A DNA stretch of 13,204 bases. It comes from an uncultured Lachnospiraceae bacterium (GTDB lineage Bacteria > Bacillota > Clostridia > Lachnospirales > Lachnospiraceae). The position numbers and the translations under genes were made by a program. Below the pieces are notes generated by a model. It had not been told where the DNA came from. It ran no database searches and saw only the letters and a program-made list of their open reading frames with translations. Positions 7,020 to 13,190 of the stretch are shown here, piece by piece. Where the stretch lies: assembly GCA_905236365.1 (NCBI GenBank), contig CAJOPP010000210.1, forward strand, positions 1 to 13,204, in the 5' to 3' direction. Every line of letters begins with the position of its first letter. The first letter of the stretch is position 1.

Positions 7020-8384
7020 ATGATAAATTTAAACGAAGTTATGGAAACGAATACAATGATTCACGAGGAAAATCTGGATGTGCGTACTATCACTATGGGG
7101 ATTTCCCTGCTGGATTGTATTTCGGATGATTTAAAGACAACTTGTGACAAGGTGTATGAGAAAATTACCACTTCTGCAAAGGATTTGGTAAAAGTCGGCA
7201 AAGAGCTGGAAATGGAATTTGGTATTCCAATTGTAAATAAACGTATTTCCCTGACCCCGATTGCGATTATTGGAAGTTCCTGCTGCAAGTCCAGTGAAGA
7301 TTATGTGGAGATTGCAAAAACTCTGGATGAAGCAGCAAAAACAGTTGGCGTTAATTTTATTGGTGGATATTCAGCTCTTGTTTCTAAAGGAATGACACCA
7401 TATGATGAAATGTTGATTCGTTCTATTCCAGAGGCACTCAATGTAACAGAATATGTATGTAGTAGTGTCAATGTAGGTTCAACCAAAACCGGTATCAATA
7501 TGGATGCCGTCAAATTGATCGGCGAGATTGTAAAGGAAAGTGCGGAACTTACTGCTGATCGGGATTGTATTGGACCGGCTAAGTTTGTGGTGTTCTGTAA
7601 TGCACCGGACGACAATCCGTTTATGGCAGGTGCATTTCATGGTGTAACCGAAGCAGATCGAATCATTAATGTAGGTGTGTCCGGTCCGGGTGTTGTCAAA
7701 AAAGCATTGGAGCAGGTTCGAGGTGAAAATTTTGAGATTCTTTGTGAGACGATCAAAAAGACTGCTTTCAAGGTGACTCGTGTTGGTCAATTGGTGGCAA
7801 AGGAGGCTTCCAAACGACTAGGTGTTCCGTTTGGTATTGTTGATCTTTCTCTGGCACCTACTCCGGCAATCGGAGATAGTGTTGGGGAAATATTAGAGGA
7901 AATCGGATTAGAATATGCAGGTGCTCCGGGCACCACAGCAGCACTTGCCCTGTTAAATGATCAGGTAAAGAAGGGCGGTGTGATGGCGTCATCCTACGTC
8001 GGTGGTCTAAGCGGTGCTTTTATTCCGGTTTCGGAAGATCAGCGTATGATCGATGCGGCTTCCTGCGGAGCACTGACATTGGAAAAATTAGAGGCAATGA
8101 CCTGTGTATGTTCTGTAGGACTTGATATGATCGCTATTCCGGGTGATACAAAGGCAACTACAATCTCCGGTATTATCGCAGACGAAATGGCAATTGGTAT
8201 GGTGAATCAGAAGACAACGGCTGTCCGCATCATTCCTGCGGTAGGTAAAAAAGCCGGTGAGACACTTCAATTTGGCGGACTTCTTGGATATGCACCGATC
8301 ATGAAAGTGAACGAATATAGTTGCGATGCATTTATTAACCGGGGTGGACGAATTCCAGCACCGATTCATAGCTTTAAAAATTAA
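7020..8384 (+). CDS. PFL family protein, UPF0210 / DUF711
   Basis: A 454-residue member of the UPF0210 family, which is structurally related to the pyruvate formate-lyase/glycyl-radical barrel but has no known reaction. The N-terminus (TITMGISLLDC) and the internal CSSVNVGSTKTGINMDAV are typical. The C-terminus GGRIPAPIHSFKN is also as expected. I see no C-terminal glycyl-radical motif (RVxGY type), so it should not be called a formate-lyase. The ATG at 7020 fits the family N-terminus. The best ribosome binding site, AAAGGA, is 14 bases upstream, so initiation may be weak. It follows the UPF0237 ACT gene after 213 bases and is closed by the terminator at 8400-8436. Confidence 0.92.
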   Translation: MINLNEVMETNTMIHEENLDVRTITMGISLLDCISDDLKTTCDKVYEKITTSAKDLVKVGKELEMEFGIPIVNKRISLTPIAIIGSSCCKSSEDYVEIAKTLDEAAKTVGVNFIGGYSALVSKGMTPYDEMLIRSIPEALNVTEYVCSSVNVGSTKTGINMDAVKLIGEIVKESAELTADRDCIGPAKFVVFCNAPDDNPFMAGAFHGVTEADRIINVGVSGPGVVKKALEQVRGENFEILCETIKKTAFKVTRVGQLVAKEASKRLGVPFGIVDLSLAPTPAIGDSVGEILEEIGLEYAGAPGTTAALALLNDQVKKGGVMASSYVGGLSGAFIPVSEDQRMIDAASCGALTLEKLEAMTCVCSVGLDMIAIPGDTKATTISGIIADEMAIGMVNQKTTAVRIIPAVGKKAGETLQFGGLLGYAPIMKVNEYSCDAFINRGGRIPAPIHSFKN

Positions 8385-8399
8385 TAGAATGACGTAGAT

Positions 8400-8436
8400 A
8401 AACTCTTCTCTATGATGGTATGGGGAAGAGTTTTTT
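8400..8436 (+). terminator. Rho-independent terminator after the PFL-family gene
   Basis: AAACTCTTC (8400-8408) pairs with GAAGAGTTT (8425-8433). The stem extends inward by a G-U and a C-G pair, and a run of six T residues (8431-8436) forms its 3' side and tail. It begins 16 bases after the stop codon. It separates the ACT-PFL unit from the small membrane protein gene. Confidence 0.85.
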
Positions 8437-8501
8437 GCCGCAGTTAACAGCCAAATCAAAGATAGATATGAAAAATAGGTAATATCTTTATTCATTCATC
8501 A

Positions 8502-8507
8502 TATAAT
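8502..8507 (+). promoter_or_regulatory. Candidate -10 element for the small membrane protein gene
   Basis: A perfect TATAAT follows the terminator and precedes the next gene. I cannot find a -35 with acceptable spacing, nor a TGN extension. A start near 8514 would give a ~32-base leader to the ATG at 8546, but only ~8 bases to the TTG at 8522. Confidence 0.35.
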
Positions 8508-8545
8508 GGGATAAAGAAAGATTGGAAGTATTAATTTTGAACGAA

Positions 8546-8932
8546 ATGTATACAGAAGTAAGAGAACATTTAAGGCGGCAACATGCCATGAACACACAGG
8601 AAATTCGTGGAAAACATATAGACAATTCTTACAAATACAGTTATTATGAAAATAATGGTATTTCGGAAGGAACAGAAGACGAACTTTTCGGAGTACAGTT
8701 TCTAGGTGGTAAGGTATTCTTATTTTTGACTTGTATCATGTTGTTTTCCTGCTATCTGTACGGCGGACAGGATATCAAAAAAGGTGCCGCAATGGCATGG
8801 AGTGACATGAATACCCAGATTGCCAGATTAGAAGAAAATCAGCCTGCTGTCAAACAGGCGATGGGATATGTGAGAAAAGCTTACAATGAAATGAAAGATT
8901 TTTCTGAAACATATCTGAATCTCAGTGAATGA
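8546..8932 (+). CDS. Small single-pass membrane protein, function unknown
   Basis: Not recognised. With the ATG at 8546 it is 128 residues: a hydrophilic N-terminal part (~1-53, many Tyr and charged residues), one hydrophobic span (about 55-73, VFLFLTCIMLFSCYLYGG), and a C-terminal ~55-residue polar segment that looks helical. No signal peptidase site, lipobox or enzymatic motif is visible. By the charge pattern the N-terminus is probably inside. The frame is open further upstream to TTG codons at 8537 and 8522 (136 residues), and none of the three starts has a good Shine-Dalgarno, so the start is uncertain. It stands after a terminator and before the radical SAM block. Being co-directional with that block may only reflect general gene order. 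Confidence 0.7.
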   Translation: MYTEVREHLRRQHAMNTQEIRGKHIDNSYKYSYYENNGISEGTEDELFGVQFLGGKVFLFLTCIMLFSCYLYGGQDIKKGAAMAWSDMNTQIARLEENQPAVKQAMGYVRKAYNEMKDFSETYLNLSE

Positions 8933-8941
8933 AAAGGATTC

Positions 8942-8981
8942 CACCTGTATATCGACAAACAGAGGGGCAACCGTACAGGTG
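8942..8981 (+). other. Inverted repeat (8-bp perfect stem) upstream of the radical SAM gene
   Basis: CACCTGTA (8942-8949) pairs with TACAGGTG (8974-8981). A further inner CG/CG pair is possible beyond a 3-base bulge. It begins 9 bases after the preceding stop codon. No T-run follows on the + strand, so it is not a canonical terminator. I do not recognise a riboswitch; a cobalamin riboswitch would be much larger. Confidence 0.45.
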
Positions 8982-9003
8982 AAAATGATTAGAAATGCGA
9001 AAG

Positions 9004-9036
9004 AAAGGAGAAGTTGCCTGGCGTTATTAACAGGCA
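9004..9036 (+). promoter_or_regulatory. Distant Shine-Dalgarno and intervening hairpin before the radical SAM gene
   Basis: The only strong ribosome binding site is AAAGGAG (9004-9010), 35 bases before the ATG at 9046. Between them TGCCTG (9015-9020) pairs with CAGGCA (9031-9036), 10-base loop. Folding would reduce the effective distance to about 13 bases. An in-frame TAA at 9028-9030 forbids an earlier start in the radical SAM frame. Confidence 0.45.
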
Positions 9037-9045
9037 GCATAAAAT

Positions 9046-10911
9046 ATGACAAAATTAGCACTTTCAGATGAAATTCTGATGGAGATTGAAAAACCGGCAA
9101 GATATATCGGAAATGAAGTAAATATGGTAAAAAAAGATCCGGAAAACGTAGACATTCGATTTTGTATGTGCTTTCCGGATGTTTATGAGATTGGTATGAG
9201 TCATTTGGGTATTCAGATTCTATATGATATGATCAACAAGAGAGAAGATGCTTATTGTGAACGGGTATATTCCCCTTGGCCGGATTTAGATCAGATTATG
9301 AGAGAAAAGGAGATTTCACTTTTTTCGCTAGAGACACAGACTCCGATAAGTGAGTTTGACTTTCTGGGAATTACACTGCAATATGAGATGTGTTATACAA
9401 ATATTTTGCAGATACTGGAGCTTTCTCATATTCCAATCTGGGCAAAAGATCGTACATTGCAGGATCCTATCGTGATTGGCGGAGGACCGTGTAGTTATAA
9501 TCCGGAACCAATTGCGGATTTTTTTGATGTTTTTTATATTGGAGAGGGAGAAACCCGTTATCATGATATCTTTGAAGTATATAAAACATTAAGGGAACAG
9601 AAAGCATCTCGGGAAGAGATTCTTTATAAAATTTCACAAATTCCTGGCATGTACGTTCCTTCTCTATATGAAGTAAGCTATCATTCCGATGGAACTATTG
9701 CTTCATTTGCTCCAAAAGGAGATGGGGTTCCGAAAACGATATTGAAAGAGATTGTATTGGATTTTGATCAGGTTCCTTATCCGGAAAAACCATTGGTTCC
9801 TTATATCAAAGTAACGCAGGACAGAGTAACCTTAGAGATTATGAGGGGCTGTATCCGGGGATGTCGTTTCTGTCAGGCTGGAATGATCTATCGTCCAACT
9901 CGGCAGAAGAATGTGGAACTTCTTAAGCAGTATGCAAAGAAGATGATCAAAGCCACCGGACATGAAGAAATTTCTCTAAGTTCCTTAAGTTCATCAGATT
10001 ATGAGTGTTTGAAGGAATTCATTTATTTTCTGATGGATGAGATCAGTAATAATGATGTAAATATTTCCCTGCCATCTCTTCGAATTGATGCATTTTCACT
10101 TGATGTTATGAAAAAAGTGCAGGATATCAAGAAAAGTTCGTTGACTTTTGCACCGGAAGCCGGATCCCAGCGACTTCGTGATGTCATCAATAAAGGATTG
10201 ACAGAAGAAATTATATTAAATGGAGCCATGCAGGCATTTCAGGGGGGATGGAATAAAGTAAAGTTTTATTTCATGTTAGGACTTCCTACGGAGACGGACC
10301 GGGATGCAGAAGGAATTCCGGAACTCTGCGAAACAGTAGCCGAAGCATATTATACGATACCAAAGGAAGAAAGAAATGGAAAAGTCTCCATTACAGCTTC
10401 GGCGTCCTATTTTGTACCAAAACCATTTACCCCATTCCAATGGGCACCAATGTTAGATCCGGCAAGTTACAGAGAACGTGCTCATCATGTAAAGGATACT
10501 TTCCGGCAGCAGTTAAATTTTAAGTCAATGAAATTTAACTATCACGAAACGGATGTATCTGTCTTGGAAGGCGTATTTGCAAGAGGCGACAGAAAGTTGT
10601 CCAAGGTCATTTATGATGCCTATAAGAGTGGGTGTATCTTTGATTCCTGGACAGAATTTTTTGATAATGATAAATGGATAGCAGCTTTTGAGAAAAATGG
10701 GATTTCCATGGAATTCTATACCACAAGGGAACGGGATGTGACAGAAATCCTCCCATGGGATTTTATTGATATTGGAGTGACCAAACGTTTCCTTGCATCC
10801 GAATGGGATAAGGCCAAGCAGGGAATCGTCACACTAAACTGCAGAGAAAAATGTTCTGGTTGTGGAGCTGCCAGATTTGGAGGAGGTGTCTGCTTTGAAA
10901 GTAAGAATTAA
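9046..10911 (+). CDS. Radical SAM protein with B12-binding-like N-terminal domain (TIGR03960 family)
   Basis: A 621-residue radical SAM enzyme. The N-terminal ~210 residues match the B12-binding-type domain of the family (CFPDVYEIGMSHLGIQIL, later IGGGPCSYNPEPIADFFD and IGEGE). I see no DxHxxG cobalamin ligand motif, so cofactor binding there is unproven. The 4Fe-4S cluster motif CxxxCxxC is C269, C273, C276 (CIRGCRFCQAG). The C-terminus carries extra cysteines (C599, C603, C606, C616). The reaction is unknown. The gene overlaps the downstream DUF2344 gene by 17 bases, and the two are elsewhere found adjacent or fused, so the proteins probably act together. The adjacent RNase G and L21 genes suggest an RNA or ribosome-related task, but that is inference. 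The ATG lacks a close Shine-Dalgarno (see 9004-9036). Confidence 0.93.
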   Translation: MTKLALSDEILMEIEKPARYIGNEVNMVKKDPENVDIRFCMCFPDVYEIGMSHLGIQILYDMINKREDAYCERVYSPWPDLDQIMREKEISLFSLETQTPISEFDFLGITLQYEMCYTNILQILELSHIPIWAKDRTLQDPIVIGGGPCSYNPEPIADFFDVFYIGEGETRYHDIFEVYKTLREQKASREEILYKISQIPGMYVPSLYEVSYHSDGTIASFAPKGDGVPKTILKEIVLDFDQVPYPEKPLVPYIKVTQDRVTLEIMRGCIRGCRFCQAGMIYRPTRQKNVELLKQYAKKMIKATGHEEISLSSLSSSDYECLKEFIYFLMDEISNNDVNISLPSLRIDAFSLDVMKKVQDIKKSSLTFAPEAGSQRLRDVINKGLTEEIILNGAMQAFQGGWNKVKFYFMLGLPTETDRDAEGIPELCETVAEAYYTIPKEERNGKVSITASASYFVPKPFTPFQWAPMLDPASYRERAHHVKDTFRQQLNFKSMKFNYHETDVSVLEGVFARGDRKLSKVIYDAYKSGCIFDSWTEFFDNDKWIAAFEKNGISMEFYTTRERDVTEILPWDFIDIGVTKRFLASEWDKAKQGIVTLNCREKCSGCGAARFGGGVCFESKN

Positions 10912-11608
10912 ATATACCAAGTCGGGACATTTCAAATTTATCGGGCATCTGGATGTCATGCGATTTTTTCAGAAAGCGGTAAAACGTGCAGGACTTGATA
11001 TTGCATATTCACAAGGATTCAGTCCTCATCAACTGATGTCTTTTGCTGCACCGCTTGCATTGGGCGTAACCAGTGAAGGGGAATATTTTGATGCGGAATT
11101 TAATTCTCTGGTTTCCTCTGATGAATTTGTGAGACGGTTCAATGAACAAATGGTAGAGGGCATGATGGTGAATGATGTGATTTTATTGCCGGATAATGCC
11201 AGGAATTCCATGTCTATTGTGGCGGCTTCAGATTATCATATTACGATTATAGATAAGGAAGAAGATATTTATCTGGCAGATCGAAAGGTAAAGCTCTTAG
11301 AAGCTGCGAATCATCTGTTGGAAAAGGAGACAATCGAAGTTCTCCGTAAGACAAAGAAGAATGAAAAAGTAGAAGATATTAAAAAGGGAATTTATCAGAT
11401 CTATCCAGATGGAGATCAGATTTATATGCTGTTAGCAACGGGTAGCGAATATAATCTGAAACCGGAATTGGTTGTGGAAGCACTTTGTAAGGAAATTGGT
11501 TACGAATACAAGAAATTTGATTATCAGATTCACCGGATTGAGACTTACATGCGGAATGAGAAGGGAAAATTGGTTTCTCTATTAGAAAGTGGGACAAGGA
11601 TAGAGTGA
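10895..11608 (+). CDS. DUF2344 protein (TIGR03936 family), partner of the radical SAM protein
   Basis: A 237-residue protein beginning MKVRIKYTKSGHFKFIGHLD, exactly where the family starts. It is initiated from TTG at 10895, with AGGAGGT (10881-10887) 7 bases upstream. The frame is open to a GTG at 10862, but that site has no ribosome binding site and would add residues not seen in the family. Conserved blocks are GHLDVMRFFQKAVKRA and YSQGFSPHQ, with LGVTSEGEYFD after them. No catalytic residues are known. The 17-base overlap with the radical SAM gene, with the Shine-Dalgarno inside that gene's last codons, indicates translational coupling. It is followed by a 230-base structured gap and RNase G. 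Confidence 0.92.
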   Translation: MKVRIKYTKSGHFKFIGHLDVMRFFQKAVKRAGLDIAYSQGFSPHQLMSFAAPLALGVTSEGEYFDAEFNSLVSSDEFVRRFNEQMVEGMMVNDVILLPDNARNSMSIVAASDYHITIIDKEEDIYLADRKVKLLEAANHLLEKETIEVLRKTKKNEKVEDIKKGIYQIYPDGDQIYMLLATGSEYNLKPELVVEALCKEIGYEYKKFDYQIHRIETYMRNEKGKLVSLLESGTRIE

Positions 11609-11665
11609 AAGTGGCCCGTCCGCTACGTAATAGAATGGATGGAATTTGCGTATTTATGCAATACT

Positions 11666-11741
11666 GTATCTATTCAGCTATGCTATCATAGATACGCGAC
11701 AGGCATGGTGCTCACGCACATTCCAGTATGCCTGTCGTATC
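11666..11741. repeat. Nested hairpin cluster with two mutually exclusive stems, adjoining repeat copy C
   Basis: Stem 1 is GTATCTAT (11666-11673) with ATAGATAC (11688-11695), enclosing a small AGC/GCT hairpin. Stem 2 is CGACAGGCAT (11697-11706) with ATGCCTGTCG (11728-11737), ten perfect pairs. It is extended to 14-15 by GATAC (11691-11695) pairing with GTATC (11737-11741) past a 2-base bulge, and its loop holds a GTGC/GCAC hairpin (11708-11719). GATAC at 11691-11695 can join either stem but not both. An imperfect TTGCGT/ATGCAA hairpin lies just upstream (about 11645-11660). No coding gene fits; the 62-residue ORF over this area follows from the palindromes. Confidence 0.65.
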
Positions 11742-11802
11742 GTAAAATATACACTTTTGTACGCATCTCGCAGTAAATGCGAAATGCTACCTGAACAGTT
11801 AC
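11727..11802 (-). repeat. Dispersed structured repeat, copy C (inverted)
   Basis: The reverse complement matches copy A (1024-1099) ungapped, with 64 of 74 identities in the core, and copy B at 28 of 30. Hairpin 1 pairs 11763-11772 with 11778-11787 (5-base loop). It is fully paired, with one G-U, only on the - strand; the + strand has a C-A mismatch. Hairpin 2 on the - strand is TACA, loop AAAG, TGTA. The element overlaps the right arm of stem 2 of the neighbouring hairpin cluster. It ends 36 bases before the RNase G start and points against the genes. Confidence 0.75.
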
Positions 11803-11838
11803 GAAATACTCTTAAAATGATAAGGAGTCATTAAAAAA

Positions 11839-13020
11839 ATGAATCAGGTCGTAATAACAAAATGGAAGAATACCAAATTTTTATTAATATACGAGGATGA
11901 CAAGTTGGCAGAATGTCATCCAATCATTGAAGATACCTCTTTAAGAATTGGAAATATTTATATCGGAAGAGTTGAAAAAGTGGTAAAAAATATCCAGTCT
12001 GCGTTCATCCGTCTGGATCAGGATCATGTAGGATATCTGCCATTAAATGATAAGCCTGCTCTTATTCTGAATCGAACATTGCCAAAAGGTCTCCCATCCA
12101 TTGCAGAAAATGATTTGATTCTTGTACAGGTAGAACAGGAATCGCAAAAAATGAAGCAGGCAAGAGTAACAGGAAATATTAACCTTACAGGAGAATATGT
12201 TTCGTTAGATCTGATGAAAGGGATTGTCGGTGTATCGAAGAAAATAAAGAATACGGATCGGATTGAGCAATTAAAGAAACTATTATCAGATTCAAATCTT
12301 GGGTTAGAGAATGAAGAACTACAGAGATTTGGCTGCATATTTCGTACCGCCTGTGAAGAGGCTGAAAATCAGGATATAATATCTGAATATTTAACACTTT
12401 CCAATAAAATGAATACAATCGTAAAAAAGGCTACTTATGAGCGAAAAACAGGCTGTATCATGGAAGGAAAGAAAGAGTATCTTGCTATATTAGAGGAATA
12501 TGGCATTTCCCGGATTGATGAAGTGAAGACAGATATTTCTGAAATATATGAGGAATTGAAGAATGTGTATTCTAATATTAGATTCTATGACAGTCAGGAA
12601 TATCCACTCTGTAAAATGTTCAGCGTAGAAACGGAAATTGGAAAGCTGCTAAATAAAAAAGTTTGGCTAAAGTCCGGAGGATTTCTCGTAATCGAACCAA
12701 CAGAAGCAATGGTGGTAATTGATGTTAATTCCGGAAAATCCATTGGGAAAAAGAAAAAAGAAACCCATATTTTTGAGACAAACCTAGAGGCTGCAAAAGA
12801 AATTGTACGTCAGCTACGCCTTCGAAATTTGTCAGGAATTATCATGGTCGATTTTATCAATATGGAAGATGCAGAGCATCAGAGACAGATTGTTAGTTGC
12901 ATTGAACAAGGTCTTCGGAAAGACAAGATTCCGGGATATTTTGTAGAGATTACAAAACTGGGAGTTTATGAGCTGACAAGGAAGAAAGTTCGAAAGCCAA
13001 TTCATGAAATATTGCGATAA
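11839..13020 (+). CDS. rng: Ribonuclease E/G family protein, short form
   Basis: An endoribonuclease of the RNase E/G family, acting on 5'-monophosphorylated RNA in rRNA maturation and mRNA decay. The S1 RNA-binding domain starts at ~35 (IGNIYIGRVEKVVKNIQSAFI, through GYLPL). The RNase H-like and 5'-sensor region contains FGCIFRTACEEA (164-175). The DNase I-like catalytic site has D295 and N297 (VVIDVNSGKS) and D338 (IIMVDFINM). The 43-residue spacing equals that of D303 and D346 in E. coli RNase E. At 393 residues the protein stops after TRKKVRKPIHEILR, just where E. coli RNase G/E has its CPxC zinc link, so the zinc link and small domain are absent. AAGGAG (11822-11827) lies 11 bases before the ATG. 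Its place upstream of rplU is a common Firmicute order. Confidence 0.92.
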   Translation: MNQVVITKWKNTKFLLIYEDDKLAECHPIIEDTSLRIGNIYIGRVEKVVKNIQSAFIRLDQDHVGYLPLNDKPALILNRTLPKGLPSIAENDLILVQVEQESQKMKQARVTGNINLTGEYVSLDLMKGIVGVSKKIKNTDRIEQLKKLLSDSNLGLENEELQRFGCIFRTACEEAENQDIISEYLTLSNKMNTIVKKATYERKTGCIMEGKKEYLAILEEYGISRIDEVKTDISEIYEELKNVYSNIRFYDSQEYPLCKMFSVETEIGKLLNKKVWLKSGGFLVIEPTEAMVVIDVNSGKSIGKKKKETHIFETNLEAAKEIVRQLRLRNLSGIIMVDFINMEDAEHQRQIVSCIEQGLRKDKIPGYFVEITKLGVYELTRKKVRKPIHEILR

Positions 13021-13077
13021 GAAAATGCTGAAATAACAATTAATGCATATGTAGATTGAAAAAATAATAAAAAAGAA

Positions 13078-13109
13078 TTGACAAGTGATTATTCTTTTGT
13101 TAGTATAAT
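13078..13109 (+). promoter_or_regulatory. Promoter of rplU
   Basis: A perfect -35 TTGACA (13078-13083) and a perfect -10 TATAAT (13104-13109), but separated by 20 bases rather than 17. An overlapping weaker -10, TAGTAT (13101-13106), has ideal 17-base spacing. It lies 58 bases after the RNase G stop, so rplU can be transcribed independently of the upstream genes. Confidence 0.65.
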
Positions 13110-13116
13110 TGAGTGT

Positions 13117-13183
13117 GCCGCACAAGGAGGTAGAAGTGTGTCTTATGACACCACCGAACTTGGCGAGTAATGATAATAGGAGG
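13117..13183 (+). ncRNA. Ribosomal protein L21 leader (rplU 5' UTR structure)
   Basis: The segment between promoter and rplU folds as follows: CGC-A-CAAG (13119-13126) pairs with CTTG-GCG (13159-13165) with one bulged A. It encloses a GTGTC-TTAT-GACAC hairpin (13138-13151). Position and core sequence (GCCGCACAAG ... CTTGGCGAG) fit the L21 leader element known from Firmicutes (Rfam L21_leader), an autoregulatory leader. The assignment is from memory of the family and not a covariance-model search. The rplU Shine-Dalgarno AGGAGG (13178-13183) lies just downstream. Confidence 0.65.
13138..13170 (+). CDS. Possible 10-codon upstream ORF in the L21 leader
   Basis: GTG at 13138 is preceded by AAGGAGG (13124-13130) with a 7-base gap, as good as any site in the window. 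It encodes MSYDTTELGE and stops at TAA (13168-13170). The next three codons in frame are TGA, TAA and TAG (13171-13179). A second GTG at 13136 opens another frame of 16 codons to 13186. The coding stretch overlaps the leader structure, so RNA constraint alone could explain the sequence. Speculative as a translated gene. Confidence 0.3.
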   Translation: MSYDTTELGE

Positions 13184-13190
13184 TAACCGT

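Noticed and set aside
8933..9045. Cobalamin riboswitch before the B12-like radical SAM gene
   Set aside because: The gap is only 113 bases and lacks a B12-box-like motif and the multi-stem core.
10862..10864. GTG at 10862 as start of the DUF2344 protein
   Set aside because: The family N-terminus begins at the TTG at 10895, which has AGGAGGT 7 bases upstream.
11646..11834. 62-residue ORF on + between DUF2344 and RNase G
   Set aside because: It lies over the hairpin cluster and repeat copy C, has no ribosome binding site, and ends across the RNase G Shine-Dalgarno. The palindromes explain it.
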